Source of the DNA: Pictodentalium vernedei
Lineage: Eukaryota; Mollusca; Scaphopoda; Dentaliida; Dentaliidae
DNA length: 64,000 nucleotides
Reading direction: 5' to 3'
NCBI GenBank assembly: GCA_031216915.1
Contig: CM062290.1
Location: forward strand, 166,117,453-166,181,452
The notes beneath the pieces were generated by a model. The model was not told the origin of the DNA. It searched no databases and was given only the letters and a program-made list of their open reading frames with translations. A program made the position numbers and the translations under genes. Positions 31,526 through 43,166 of this stretch are shown in pieces. Each line of letters starts with the position of its first letter. Within the stretch, counting starts at the first letter, position 1.

Positions 31526-32412
31526 TGTGAAGGAACAACAATAAGTCCTAGTTACTCGCAAAAACCCCTGACACAAAGATACATAATAACATGATCCATT
31601 AATAAATGAAAAAACAATTGCAAAACAAAATAATTTTGAAAAAATATTTTTTCAGAGAAGCCCAAGTTGCTGAAAAGTAACGTTGAGCCCCGATGGATCC
31701 GATGGCAAAGTGTGGTCAAAAATTTTAAAATTATATAAAATAATTAATGAGACACTTTCGGATAATATAAATGTATCTTATAATGAGATAAACTACCTCA
31801 AAGGCAAACAGCCCCCCTCAAAAAAGGCTGTTGCCAATGAAAACAAACAGTGTAAACACAGAAGAAAACATGACTCCAGGCACTGAAAAAACTGGCCCGG
31901 AATCAGTCCTCAATTACACTCTATCTGATGCAAAACAGAGACTCCCAGGGGAGAATCTGTAGAACATCAGATGGAAGATGCAGAACACAAACGTTATACA
32001 CCCATGGGTGAAAACGTAACTATGGGGAAAATAACAGAAAACATTCTGTAACCAAGCAACTCTCCCAGGGAAATTTTAGAAATGAAACTTCTCAAAAATA
32101 TGCCAAAAGCATGGGAGAATTGCAAGGGGGGACTTTAGAAGGTTAGGGGAGAGGAAACACTGAATAAGCAGTGCAACAATTAGCAAGAATGACAACAAGA
32201 GGCGTTTGCCTCGAAAATAGGCAACTTAACATAATTTTAACAAAAAATTTTAAGTACAGCCCTGATTATTTTTTGCCACTTCTTTTTTCCTCTCCTCCTT
32301 CTATCCTCCTTAGAATCACATTTTCTCCAAGAATTACGTGTCTGGCATCCTTTAAACTGAGATTTACAAGCACAAAGATCAGTGAGATGTTGACTGATGA
32401 AGGGCCAAACAG
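31526..32412 (-). other. DIRS copy 2 5' leader
   Basis: Counterpart of 4,220-5,092 in copy 1. Non-coding, with a pyrimidine-rich stretch ending in TTTGTGTCAG just before ORF1. Confidence 0.6.
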
Positions 32413-32470
32413 AGAATGATATTTGGCGCCAATTTCGGGACGACTGCGTCACTGCGCATGCGCAGTAGAG
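32413..32470. promoter_or_regulatory. Palindrome cluster in the ITR, possible promoter (copy 2)
   Basis: ATTTGGCGCC (E2F-like) at 32,420-32,430, TGCGTCA (CRE/AP-1-like) near 32,446 and TGCGCATGCGCA (NRF-1 consensus) at 32,453-32,464, all within about 45 bp. The role in transcription is inferred. Confidence 0.45.
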
Positions 32471-32614
32471 TCGTACTATGGAGGTCCTTTAGGACATGAT
32501 TTCTTTTTGTTTTGGATGCAAATTTTGGGGATTGGGGGGCAAAATTTGTGTTTGGCCCTGGTTTTTGTGGAGTTAGCACCAGCTAAGTCTGGGTCATTGG
32601 TACAGTATAAAAAT
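32413..32614 (-). repeat. DIRS copy 2 left inverted terminal repeat
   Basis: Ends with GGTACAGTATAAAAAT on the plus strand. The shared core matches 25,530-25,715 without difference by eye. Carries copy-2-specific variants (CTCCACAAAAACC; CAGTCGTCC) also found in its partner repeat. Confidence 0.93.
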
Positions 32615-32770
32615 ATAGAAATTTTGTGTGGGGCCCAAAATCTTGCTCTTCCCATTACAAAGGCAATTATTATCCTATGAATTTTGTACATACTTGATTC
32701 TACATCTCAAACAGAAGCTCAGTTTCAAATATAAAGTCATTGTACCTGTACTTTTTTTTAAAATTTGGGA
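32615..32770 (+). repeat. Right half of the dispersed repeat interrupted by DIRS copy 2
   Basis: Begins ATAGAAATTTTGTG and continues in parallel with 52,894-53,040 (CAAAATCTTGC, CATTACNAAGGCAA, TACATCTCA). Confidence 0.8.
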
Positions 32771-32922
32771 GCATTTACCACCATCCCCCTCCCTATGAGG
32801 CAGGGCAAGTTGATCACAAACAACAGATGATGTATGGTCAGGGATCACAACAGCTCACCCTGACTTTCTGTCATGCGAGCGAAAAAACAGCTGTAGCACA
32901 AGAAGTATATTAATTCAATAAT

Positions 32923-33095
32923 TCAAGTACTTTTTTTTCTTCTTCTAGGTACATTTTCAGTTCGTTCATTTCTATTGCATATCATCTTTGCTTGACGAGG
33001 CTTACAAAAATGTCGAGCTTGTCTTGACAGACCACCTGTGTTGACCAACTGCTTTTGTCTGGCAGAAGGGGAGGTTTCTATGGACAGGTTATACT
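32923..33095 (-). other. Candidate terminal exon with basic tail
   Basis: On the minus strand TAGTTTTACAG is followed by an open frame of about 57 codons ending in a Lys/Arg-rich tail (VPRRRKKST) and stop. The composition looks more like protein than repeat. No family is recognised. Confidence 0.3.
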
Positions 33096-33509
33096 GTAAA
33101 ACTATTTCCTTGTGGTGACTAATGCACTTCACATTCGTTTGATTCAAGAGAAGTGTGTATTTATATAAACCTATGGAAATTAAGTAATCTATCAAAGAAC
33201 CACTGAATTCAGGATGTGTTTTGGTCTTTTTGGTCTCCATTCATTGAAAAAAATTTTTGTAAAATTTTGTTTTAGCAAATGACAGAAAGTGTCAATTACC
33301 GAACAAAAATTTGGTATTTCAAGACTGCATTGGTACAGTAAATTGGTACTAACTTGGTACCAATATCACATTGAAATTTTGGTGTATCGCAGAGCTCTAA
33401 AGTGGACATATTGTTCAATTATAAACAGAAAACAAATATAAATTATATTCACCGGATTTAGTTTTAATTTTATTTGCAGTCAATCTTGTTTTCCATCATT
33501 TCTTTGGTT

Positions 33510-33605
33510 ATTTTTGCAAATCTTCCCAGCTATGACCACATTCTTCACAGCTTTCACCATTACTTAATCCTACTCCTTCAGGACTTCCTGGATTGAATAA
33601 GATCT
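33510..33605 (-). other. Candidate terminal exon (CEECGHSW)
   Basis: On the minus strand a T-rich tract and AAATTACAG precede 32 codons that include PGSPEGVGLS and CEECGHSWEDLQK and then stop. The Cys-Glu-Glu-Cys-Gly-His pattern is suggestive of metal binding. The protein is not recognised, and no joining exon is established. Confidence 0.35.
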
Positions 33606-33789
33606 GTAATTTAGTATACAAATAAAATTAGCAATACAACTGCCATTTCAAGGAAATCTTTCAGAACAGTTGAAAGAAACAAATAATCAAACTATGTAAC
33701 TACATGACTGTATCTTAGCTATATAATATCAAATGCAATTTTTGGTTTCAAATGCAGATAGGTAAATATTTATCCTTTTTGCAAATAAT

Positions 33790-35614
33790 GAAAGTGTCAA
33801 TGACACTGTAGCTCAACTTGTCAAGACAAAGACATGTACATGTATAGTATGTGACACAGCAATGACAAACATCTAGGTAATGACCTGATAACAAAGGTAC
33901 ATACAAAGTATTGTAACGGTCTGTACATAAATACTGACCGTTGCTTGTAACAAATGTATAGGTAAAGTATTGTAAAGGTGGGTGACAGTCAGATGCTAAA
34001 CTAGAAAAAAATCTTTGAGTCCCAGAGTGGGTCTGACTGAACCCAAAAATATTTGTTCTCATAGCAGTGATAACAAAGGCACCCCAAAATACACTCGTTC
34101 CTGTCCCAAGGTGAAAACAAAGGTACCCAAGAAGTTTTGTGAAGATCAGTTCATAAATACGAGCTGTATAGAAGTTGTGACAAAAAACTGATTGGACCTA
34201 ATTTCGGTACAAAATGGCCACTGGCAGCCATCTTGAATTTTGGACCGTACCCAGAAACACTCATTCTCGTCCCAAGGTGATAACAAAGGTACCCAAGAAG
34301 TTTTGTGAAGATCGGTTCATAAATACAGCCTCTACCCTAAGCCGTATTGACATGTGTGCTTACATTGTGTTAGTAGCACTGAATAAATCAAAGTTCATCT
34401 AATTTGCATAATTTCAGCACGAAAAAAAACCCCTTACAATATGTGATGTATTCCATGTTACTAAACATTCATACAAAAATTTATTCAAATCAGAACTTTC
34501 ATACAGAAGTTCTGTACAAAAGACTGATTGCACTAATTTTGGAACAAAATGGCTGCTAGTGGCCATCTTGAATTTCGGACCACACCCCAAAACACTCGCT
34601 CTCATCCCACGGTGATAACAAAGGTACCCAAGAGGTTTCGTAAAGATTGGTTCATAAATATGGCCTCTAGTCTGAGCTGTATAGAAGTTGTGTACACAAA
34701 ACTGATTAGACCTAATTTCGGTACAAAATGGCCACTGGCAGCCATCTTGAATTTTACACCGCACCCAGATTCCAGAAACACTTGTTCTCGTCCCAAGGTG
34801 ATAACAAAGGTACCCAAGACATTTCGTGAAGATCAGTTCATAAATACAGACTCTAGTCTGAGCCGTATTGACATGTGTACTTACTGTGTGTAAGTCGCAC
34901 TGAAAAAAATCAAAGTTCATCTAATTTGCATAATTTCTGCACGAGAAAAAAACCTGTATTATATGTGATGTATCCCATGGTACTAAACATTCACACAAAA
35001 AATTATTCAAATCAGCACTTTCGTATGGAAGTTCTGTGCAAAAATCTGATTGCACCTAATTTTGTACAAAATGTCTGCCATCGGCCATCTTGAATTTCAG
35101 ACCGGACCCAAAAACACTCGTTCTCGTCCCACGGTGATACCAAAGGTACCCAAGAAGTTTCGTAAAGATCGGTTCATAAATACGGCCTCTAGCCCGAGCC
35201 GTATTGGCATTTGCACTTACAGTGCTGAAAGTAACACCAAAAAACATCAAAATTAGTCTAATTTGCACAATTTACGTACGAGAAAAAAACCTGTATTATA
35301 TGTGATGTATCCTATGGTACTAAACATTCATACAAAAAATTATTCAAATCAGAGCTTTCATATGGAAGTTCTGTACAAAAAACAGATTTCTGCATCGTTG
35401 GTACAAAATGGCGGCTGGCAGCCATCTTGATTTTCGGACCGCACCCCAAAACACTCGATCTCGTCCCACGGTCATAACAAAGTTACCCAAGAAGTTTCGT
35501 AAAGATCGGTTCATAAATACGGCCTCTAGCCTGAGCCGTATCCAATTGTTGACGTGCGGACAGACGGACCATGACAAAAGCTCAAATTTGGCTCAAAAGT
35601 TGAGCTAAAAAAAA
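33790..35614 (-). mobile_element. Tandem-core element with hairpin tail, both ends present
   Basis: The plus strand begins GAAAGTGTCAATGACACTG (15-bp palindrome), then TAGCTCAACTTG (33,808-33,819). The other end has AAAGTTGAGCTA (35,596-35,607) followed by A8, so subterminal inverted repeats bracket the element. The core has about four units of roughly 330 bp, the inverse of those at 732-1,945. The pattern fits non-autonomous Helentron-like elements (subterminal inverted repeats plus one terminal hairpin). No Rep/helicase is present. Confidence 0.65.
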
Positions 35615-35910
35615 TACAAAGGGAGATTCCTTCCATCAACATAAACTTGCCACCAAAAAATCATGAAAATTGTTCTAAGCATTTTCAAGTTATTGTCCGA
35701 CATGTGGAAAATTGCTTATATTTTGACGAATAAGGTTCCATAACTCTGGAATGATAAATCGGACAGTGACACAAATCGAAGGGAGCTTCCTTCCATCAAC
35801 ATATACTTTCCACCAAAAAATCACAAAAATTGCTTGAAGTTATTGTACGACATGTAGACGGACGGACGGATGGACAGACAGACAGCGGTATACCATAATA
35901 CGATCGTTTT
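35615..35910 (-). repeat. Two units of a dispersed repeat with GGACGGACGG head
   Basis: Two copies of a segment (GGGAG[A/C]TTCCTTCCATCAAC, at 35,621 and 35,781) end in GACGGACGGACGGATGG and TATACCATAATACGATCG. Similar heads occur in bivalve repeats. Confidence 0.55.
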
Positions 35911-36386
35911 TTTTTTTCAAAACGGGCGTATGAAAATCATTGGAATTGATTCTAGTCCAACTTGGAGAGGATTTAGAAAACCGCAAAAACATCGCCATTT
36001 TTTTTTGCTTCTCTGCAATTGTAATAAATTGCTTAGACTTGGCAGTTTGAAATAACGGAAACAAACATCTTTTTTTATGCCTAAATAAATAATTCCTTAG
36101 TATCTTATAACTTGCAAACCACATTCTGTTTGATAATTATACCCAGTTATACAATCGAAAAGCCTTGCAGTATATGCTGAACATTCTATAAAAGCAAAAG
36201 GTAAAAATTGCCTATCTCTTTTAGATAACAAATGGGCAACTTAATTATTTATCATTGTTAATGATTTATTTATGCTCCTTTCTGTTTCTTCTGTTTTAAC
36301 TTTGGAAATTCATAAAAATGGACTTAAATTATACCTTGTTCTGTGTTTATTTGCCACAGTTGATGAGCTAATCCCCAACTTACCAG
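35911..36386. other. AT-rich unassigned sequence
   Basis: No supported feature. Confidence 0.4.
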
Positions 36387-36404
36387 ACACACAGGGTGGA
36401 GCTA
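36387..36404 (-). other. Candidate 18-nt microexon
   Basis: On the minus strand a pyrimidine-rich GCTTTGCTCTTATTAG abuts 18 nt that end in GTGTGTCTG, then a strong donor GTAAGTTGGG. All frames are open. The signal quality is good, but so short a segment can arise by chance. Confidence 0.25.
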
Positions 36405-37290
36405 ATAAGAGCAAAGCAATCAGTTATTCAAAAATGAATCATTTGTTCCCAACACTGCACAACTTGTCCAGTGTTTGGTACAAATTGCCATTTCATCAGT
36501 TCTTCCAATTTCCTTTTTTTTTCCTCACATAACAATAAAAGTCATCAAATGTAAAGAGTTACCTTGTGTCAGTAGGTCTATATCAACCACGCCTCCAAAA
36601 TTTTATCACTGTTTATCATTGAGCGAAAGAAATATAAAGCTAATACTTTTCATTACACATTCATTCTATTTGATTGTTTCCAAGTAACAGCACCTCCAAT
36701 AGGGATAACATATCTACCATTGAACACAGGTCACACATGACCGAATAAGTCACTACTAGCAATTTGCTTTACTCTTTTAAAATACAGTTTCAACTGGAGT
36801 ATTCACCTTGAAATTCTCTTACATTAAAAAAACACAAAATGAATCGATTCAAATTACGGAAAGTGTGCTAATAATTTTTTTTAAAATAGACCCTTGTATA
36901 TATTATTTAATGTAAGTGTATGGGGTTGCCTATTTCATTGTATTTTGCTTGATTTCCTTAACTGTATGCTGGTGTACCGGTGTACCACAATAGTGTTTTT
37001 TATACTTTCATTGGTACTAAAATTTGAATATCATGCCCTATTAGCAAGTTAGTTTTCTATTATTTCAAAAAGGTGTTAAATATTAAATACTCTAATATAA
37101 AAACTTGTCAAGCTCATTCCGATTTCTTTTAGTTAAAAAATGAAAATTCTTATTTGTTGTCTCCTGTTTGTGTTGGGTGAAAGGTTTATTCATTTGTTTC
37201 TTTACTGTTGTTAAAGGACACTTTCAGCATCTTTCGCTGCATCATGACTGTAGCATAGGTATGAAGTCAAATTTGGCCAATCGTTTGTGC
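36405..37290. other. AT-rich unassigned sequence
   Basis: No supported feature. The open frames are AT-driven. Confidence 0.4.
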
Positions 37291-37525
37291 CTGTGCAGAC
37301 CCCTTAAGACGACTTCCAGACCAGACACTGGTTCCAGGTCCTATTTTACCAGTAAAGCAAAACTTATTTACAGCAGTAAACAAGCACAGCTCCACTTTAT
37401 GGGGTTTTCAAAGTGTTTGTTGAACTACGAAGTTTCAATATTTAAATATGTAAACAAACATCACTGATTCTATTTTACCGGTGGAACAGAAACAGTTTAC
37501 CACATTAAACAAGGACTGCTTCACT
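37290..37525 (-). mobile_element. SINE family A fragments
   Basis: Two partial minus-strand copies: about 37,300-37,410 (CAGTAAACAAGCAC, TTTTACCAGT) and 37,466-37,525 (TTTACCACATTAAACAAGGA). They lack the tail. Confidence 0.6.
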
Positions 37526-38200
37526 TTTTTTTTTTATCTTAATTCTGTCAGTAAATAAAAATATCAACAAAATTACATTATTATAATGTAATTCTTGATT
37601 CAGAGTAGATCACTTGGTATATCTGTTGATAAGAATCTTGAATTACAAGACAATGATGTACTCAAAAAACAGTAACTCTCAAAATAATTCTCATTTGAAA
37701 AGAAAGGCTGTTTTTCATTCCATATAGCACAACAATGAGCATTAACATATTTTCAGGTCTTTTCTGGAACCGATGTCTGAATCATTGGTCACACTAATTT
37801 TACCTTTTGTAAGAGAATCTATCTGATAGCTATATTTTCCACTTCCAACACTGTAAGATATTCATGCTGACCCCCAAATGTCTGGTGCCAAACAGATAGC
37901 CAACCTGGATATTTTTTTAGCCAATAAAAGTGTTTGGGTGCCAAAACATTTGATGAGACAGAGGCTAGGCCTAAAGAAAGTGATTTAGTTGCATAGTTTT
38001 TTATGCCCTAAGTCCCTGATGTTGCTGCAAATAGGTTATAGAGTAAACCCTTGCTAATTGAATATAATGCTCTGTCAAACAAGATACAGGTTTCCAGCTG
38101 TGGTGGTAACTGGAGAGTGTTGCATGTCCATAACCTGGTTATCCATCATATGCCAGTTGTCAAATCTAGAACCTTTGTTCGAGTTATAAAGCTAGTAAGT
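37526..38200. other. AT-rich unassigned sequence
   Basis: No supported feature. Confidence 0.4.
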
Positions 38201-40380
38201 TCAGAATTCATAATAATTAAGACCCATAACTCTGTAACAAAAAATCTGGCTGGACCAGTTTCTGATTAATTAAGGCCCATAACTCTGAAACAAAATATCA
38301 GGCCAGGCCAGTTTTCTAACTCGCTTGACATATTATTGCAAAAGACCTTTATGGTGGAAAATTATTCAAATCAGAGAATGTTTGTTCAAATTATTGTGTT
38401 AACGAGCTCAAAATTCATAAAAAATGCACTTATTAAGGTCAATAACTGTAACAAACTAGAGTGATGTCACACATGCAGGACTGTCCCAGCAATGGCAATG
38501 CTTAGACACAAAACGTCTGAGCCATTTTTTGTTAACTGTTTTACTTAACAAATCTGCCATATCTGCACTCGTGATATACAAAAATTGCTATTCAAATTTT
38601 ATTTTTTCATTTCTCTACCCCAAAACATACCTCATGACCTATTAATGGAACTAGTCTGATGAAGATGTAACTCTGCAAATAAAAAATTTTACCCAAAAAC
38701 TTTAACCTGGAAGTTCTAAATTAAATTGACTGCAAAAAAGTGCTAAATATGTCCCAAAATAACATAAAACATAATGAGAATGATAGATTCAATAGAAATT
38801 AATATTAACCAAAAAGAAAAAAAAAACTAACCTTCACTAAAAAACTTTAACCACAAATTTAAACCAAAACTCTAAATGTTAACAGACGGACAGACAATGG
38901 ACGAGTGGACATTATAACCATAGCCCTCACTGTAAACAGTCGGGCTAAAAATGCCTAATTAGCACCCCAAGTGGGGGGAGGGGGCTGGGGATTATAGAAG
39001 TCAATTTTTTTTGGCACATAGTGATTCTAAATCCTTAAGTCTGCATTTTGGACCAAAGGAAAAAAGTGCCTAATTGGCATTAGGGGTGGGGCGGGGGGGG
39101 GGGGGGGGGGAGGGGGGATTCTGCATGTAATCACTCCAAATACTTCAAAATGCATTTTGGAGCAAAGAAAAAAAAGCCAAATTGGAGGGGGGGGGGGGGG
39201 GGGGGGTAAGAGGCAGAGCAATAACTTCCAACAATTTTCATTTGATATTGGTGGTCATCGAACTTGACACTGACATTGCTGCTGCAGAGGTATGCATTGA
39301 CAAGAATTGAAATCCGTTAACTATTGTTCAAGTTATGCCATAAACAGAGTTTGGACAGGACAGAGCTCTATGCTACCAGTATATCCCTCCCTTGTGGAGG
39401 GTTTAAAAAGTAACAAAGTATGTGGTAGAAGCCTAATTTCAAATTTAGAGAAACTAAGTTCAAAAACTGTCTTGAAAAGGGTTAAATTAATGCCAATATT
39501 ATTTGAAACCACTGTATACAGGTTCAGTACTCCTTGCCCCAAATGAAAAACAATGATGCTGTAACACAGTGTTTGAAGAATGAAAGGTACAACCTTGAAA
39601 AGCAAAACCTTAATCCGAAACTTTAAGCTGGGAATACTAAGTAAAACTGATTGCCAAAAAAGGGTTAAATATTTCCTAAAACCAATAAAAGAAATCATTG
39701 ATGTAAATGCAATCATTCAGTTGTATTGACTATGCAAGAATTAAAGTAAAAAAGTATGTGGCAAAGCCTAATTTCAAATACAAAGAAACTAAGTCTGAAA
39801 ACATGTCTAAAAGGAGTTAAAATCATGCCAATATTAATGAAAATCACTGTAGAAAGGTTCAGTAGACATTGTCTCAAATGAGAAACGGGGACGTTGCACT
39901 AAACTGTTTGAAGAATTAAAGGGGTAACTTTGTAAACAAAAAAACTTTGTAATCAAAAACTTTAACATGTAAGTTGTAAGTTAAATTACCAATCAAACAA
40001 GGGTTAAATATTTCCCCCCCAAAACATGAAACATAATGAGAATGATACAGTCAATAGTAATTAAAATTAATTTAAAAGAAAAAAAAACTTTAACCTTGAC
40101 TAAACAACTTAACCACAAACTTTAACCCAAACTCTAAATGTTAACAGATAGACAGACAGGCAGGCAGACAGACAAAAGTCATGACAATACCCCTGACTGT
40201 AAGCAGCCGGGCTAAAAATCAGACAGGACCAGTTTTTGAACCTGTTTAAGATATTATTGCAAAAGACCTGTATGGCAAATATTTGTCAAATTGGAGAACT
40301 TTGTTCAAGTTATTGCCCTACATGTAACAGTGCAAGGATGCCTGGATGCCCACGCGGACGCACACTGACCGCTGTCAAAC
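38200..40380 (+). repeat. Interleaved degenerate repeats, including a 342-bp direct repeat
   Basis: CCCATAACTCTG segments recur at about 38,222 and 38,276. The block at 39,408-39,730 (AAAGTATGTGG, CTAATTTCAAAT, ATGCCAATATTA, GGTTCAGTA) recurs from 39,750. AAACTTTAACC and GACAGACAG blocks appear twice (38,820-38,900 and 40,085-40,170). Two poly-G tracts lie at 39,093 and 39,187. Confidence 0.65.
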
Positions 40381-40562
40381 CATAGGTCTCGATTGTTAAC
40401 ACAACTCAGCCAAAAACAAAAATACTTAGTTTATCACTGAAAGATAGGAAAATGATCCAATTCCAGCTAACTGAATATTTTTTCTTTGACAAAGTTGCTA
40501 TTAATTTAATTTAATCAACAGGAAGAGTTCAACTGTACTTAGATAAATTTACATTGATCAGA

Positions 40563-40612
40563 TGTTTCAAATACCTATGTGCAAAGATGTACCTTTAAGT
40601 GAGACTAAAGCA
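40563..40612 (+). other. Candidate exon with strong donor
   Basis: ATGTTTCAAATACC follows TTGATCAG, and the frame (MFQIPMCKDVPLSETKA) runs into AAAGCAG|GTAAGC. It could be a first coding exon or an internal exon. Not recognised, and no partner exon is established. Confidence 0.3.
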
Positions 40613-40961
40613 GGTAAGCTATATCATATAATACTACTATTCTTTTTCCATTATTTTCACGATGGAATTTCTCAAAGATCACAAGCTAGTTGAGCTAGAA
40701 AGTGAAAAAAAACAAAAACAAGCCCAAAACCAAAACAAATTAATTAAAAGCCATCACGAATTGTAAAAGGCTCTGACAATATTCATTTAAACACAACTGT
40801 CAGAGCTGAACATTAGTAAATGATACATGTCACATCGTCTACTCATAATACACATGTATATGAGTTTCAGTTAAAAATAACATACCAAGAAAGTATATTC
40901 CCCAAAAAACAAAATTTTTTTTTTTATTTCATTAGCCAGAAAGACAAACTATTTTATTGTC
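40613..40961. other. AT-rich unassigned sequence
   Basis: No supported feature. Confidence 0.4.
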
Positions 40962-40975
40962 AAACCTTGTCCTTG

Positions 40976-41338
40976 GGGGTGCGGTGGCTCAGTTGGTAGA
41001 GGTGCAAGCTGCAAGCTGAGAGGTCCTTGGTTCGAAATCCACCTGCGGCAACCGCGTTGTGTCCTTGGGCAAGACACTTCATCCCCATTGCTCACGTGGG
41101 GGCACGGTGACGTTGTGTACTAAGGCGTACTGCACGTCGATGGTGCACTTGTCTTCAACCAATGCTAACCCTGCTTGTGTGGAGTTGGTTTGGTATGTTG
41201 GGGAGCTGACAGTTGCTCGCCGTTGCTCGGTGGTTCTCTCCGGGTACTCCGGCGTCCTCCACCTGTAAAACTGTCAAGGTCATGGTTAGCCATTGTGCAG
41301 AAATATGTGACCTTAAACACCAATAAAATAAAATGAAT
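40976..41338 (+). mobile_element. tRNA-derived SINE with 14-bp target duplication
   Basis: Flanked by AAACCTTGTCCTTG at 40,962-40,975 and 41,339-41,352. The head GGGGTGCGGTGGCTCAGTTG carries a pol III A box (TGGCTCAGTTGG) and, at about 41,029, a B box (GGTTCGAAATCC, one base longer than the consensus). The core TCCTTGGGCAAGACACTT resembles a conserved domain seen in several animal SINE families. The tail CATTGTGCAGAAATATGTGA matches SINE family A. Confidence 0.9.
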
Positions 41339-41352
41339 AAACCTTGTCCTTG

Positions 41353-41974
41353 TGGTTCTAGACCTTATTAAAAGATGTGACATTCCATCTATTATAGTAC
41401 ACAAGTTTGTATGGCTTTGTTAAATAAAGAAATTAAGTTCCAGTGAAACAAAATGTTGGATTCCTAAAGCCAACAGAAACAATTTATTGTTCAGTAACCC
41501 TGATATCTTCAGAGTACAGACTTTAAAAATTTGAAACACCGTGTCTGCTCATATTACACAGGCTTTTAAGCTTTGGCTGAAAAGTATTCAGCAGTCCGAA
41601 AATTATGTTGCAGACAAAACAAATGTTGGATTTTTACAGACCAGAGAAACAAACTTTTACCTTGATTTCTTGAGGCAAACCTTATTAAGGTTCACAACAC
41701 ACTGTCTGATCATGTTTGTAAATTTAGGTTGAAATATGGTAAAGAAAGTACATCCTGGGCAACCAAAATGTTTACAATGGATGATGTACAGTGTCTGCAG
41801 GGCAAATAATTGGACAAATCGCTATCAGTAAAGATCTGCTGACTTTGTCAAAACACTGTTAAAACCTACATACAAATGATAGATATTTGCAAACCAGCTT
41901 AACTGGTTGAGTGGTGGAAACTTCTATCATGGCTTCGGAAGAAAAGTCAGGGTACCATGCTAATGTTTATATAT
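41353..41974 (+). repeat. Short direct repeat, about 187-bp period
   Basis: AAACAAAATGTTGGATT near 41,447 and ACAAAACAAATGTTGGATTT near 41,615, with following sequence in parallel (two units). No gene is seen. Confidence 0.5.
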
Positions 41975-43166
41975 TCAGGCTACGAAATTTCACGCGAACG
42001 ATCGTTTCGTTCGCGGGATGGTTACGCAAATCCAAAAACCCGCGAACGATGTTTCGTTCACGCAAAAAATATGACGTGAACGAAATTTTATAGTCTGAAT
42101 TTTTGGGTGTTCATTGATGTGTCAGTGTGCCATGGTAACCTGATCGCCAGATAAGAAATACAACGAATGAGTATGAAGTAGAAGTGGTAGTTTGTCCTGT
42201 TGCTTGAACTTATATAGTACTGTATTTTACATGTGCGATTCTAAACACAACATTTCAACATTTATTTCCACGGACATTATGTAAGTATAGTAACTGACAG
42301 CACGAAAGCACGAAACATATCAACCATTGTGGGTTTTTCAGTGGCTGTGTTCTATTTGATATTGGTGTAGATTCAGCGTGCTTTCCCCCACCTTATTGTG
42401 GCGTGCGAATTCGCCCCCGTTTTTTTTTCTTCATATCACATGGATCAAACGAAGGGATGTTGAGGTTGAAATTGAAGACACTAATTTTAGAATTTGGGCT
42501 TAAATAGTATTTGCAGTGGCGTTGATATAGAAATGCAGAAAAATATTCAAGGAAAAACTTGATCAAACGTTAAAACATTTATGCGGGCCAAAATGGCATG
42601 GGCCTGGAACACCTATGGTTGTTTCACTAACAGACTTCAATTTTTTGGTAAACACGCATGCACTGGTGTTTGTTTTATTTTTTTATGAATGGCACGGTGA
42701 TCTGTCAATATTTTCTCAGCCCCAGTCCAGAGGTCTTGCATCCATTGATGTTTATCAGCGAAAGACTCTTATACTGACTTGAGCCTTCCTTTGCTGACAT
42801 TGACAACACCAGCCACTGGCATTGTCTATGTCAGCAAAGGAAGGCTCGAGTCACATGTAATATTCATTGATTGCGGAATGGCTTCTACGTCACTATTCAT
42901 TATTGCTCTAATTTATTACAATGAATACTAATCCCTTTAAATACTTTGTTTCTTAATGGTTTTACCATATTGGTAAAACGTAAACCTGTACAACTTATGT
43001 CAACCACTGAATATTTCATCTCATATCTTGTTTTAATCACGTAACCTTTTGCATAACCAATTGGTTGCGCAAAAATAATTAATGTGAACGAAACAATGGG
43101 TTACGCAAGCCCAAAACACGCGAACGAAAAATGGGTTCCGTAAATTTTTTAAATTTCATGGCCTGA
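41975..43166. mobile_element. Inverted-repeat DNA element, about 1.19 kb
   Basis: The ends TCAGGCTACGAAATTT and AAATTTCATGGCCTGA (inverted, with two mismatches) are flanked by TAT on both sides, a possible target duplication. Both terminal regions repeat CGCGAACGA, TCGTTC and GGTTACGCAA motifs. An internal hairpin with 22-bp-class arms (CTTTGCTGACA/TGTCAGCAAAG) lies at about 42,776-42,853. No transposase frame is present, so it is non-autonomous. Confidence 0.6.

Larger units (their letters stand above)
25488..32614 (-). mobile_element. DIRS-type tyrosine recombinase retrotransposon, copy 2 (7,127 bp), apparently intact
   Basis: Same architecture as copy 1, on the minus strand. ORF1, RT/RNase H/MT-like and recombinase frames are open, and I find no base difference between the shared parts of its two inverted repeats (about 185 bp). 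The ends given by the ICR rejoin the flanks to CATTGGTTCAGAAAATAGAA, which exists unoccupied near 52,880. Insertion caused neither a duplication nor a loss. Intact frames and matching ends point to recent insertion. Activity is untested. Confidence 0.95.

Noticed and set aside
39027-39221. Proline-rich frame
   Set aside because: It is the translation of poly-G/C tracts.
40976-41050. A functional tRNA gene
   Set aside because: A and B boxes are present, but the sequence continues into a SINE core and tail with target duplications, and the cloverleaf is not clean.
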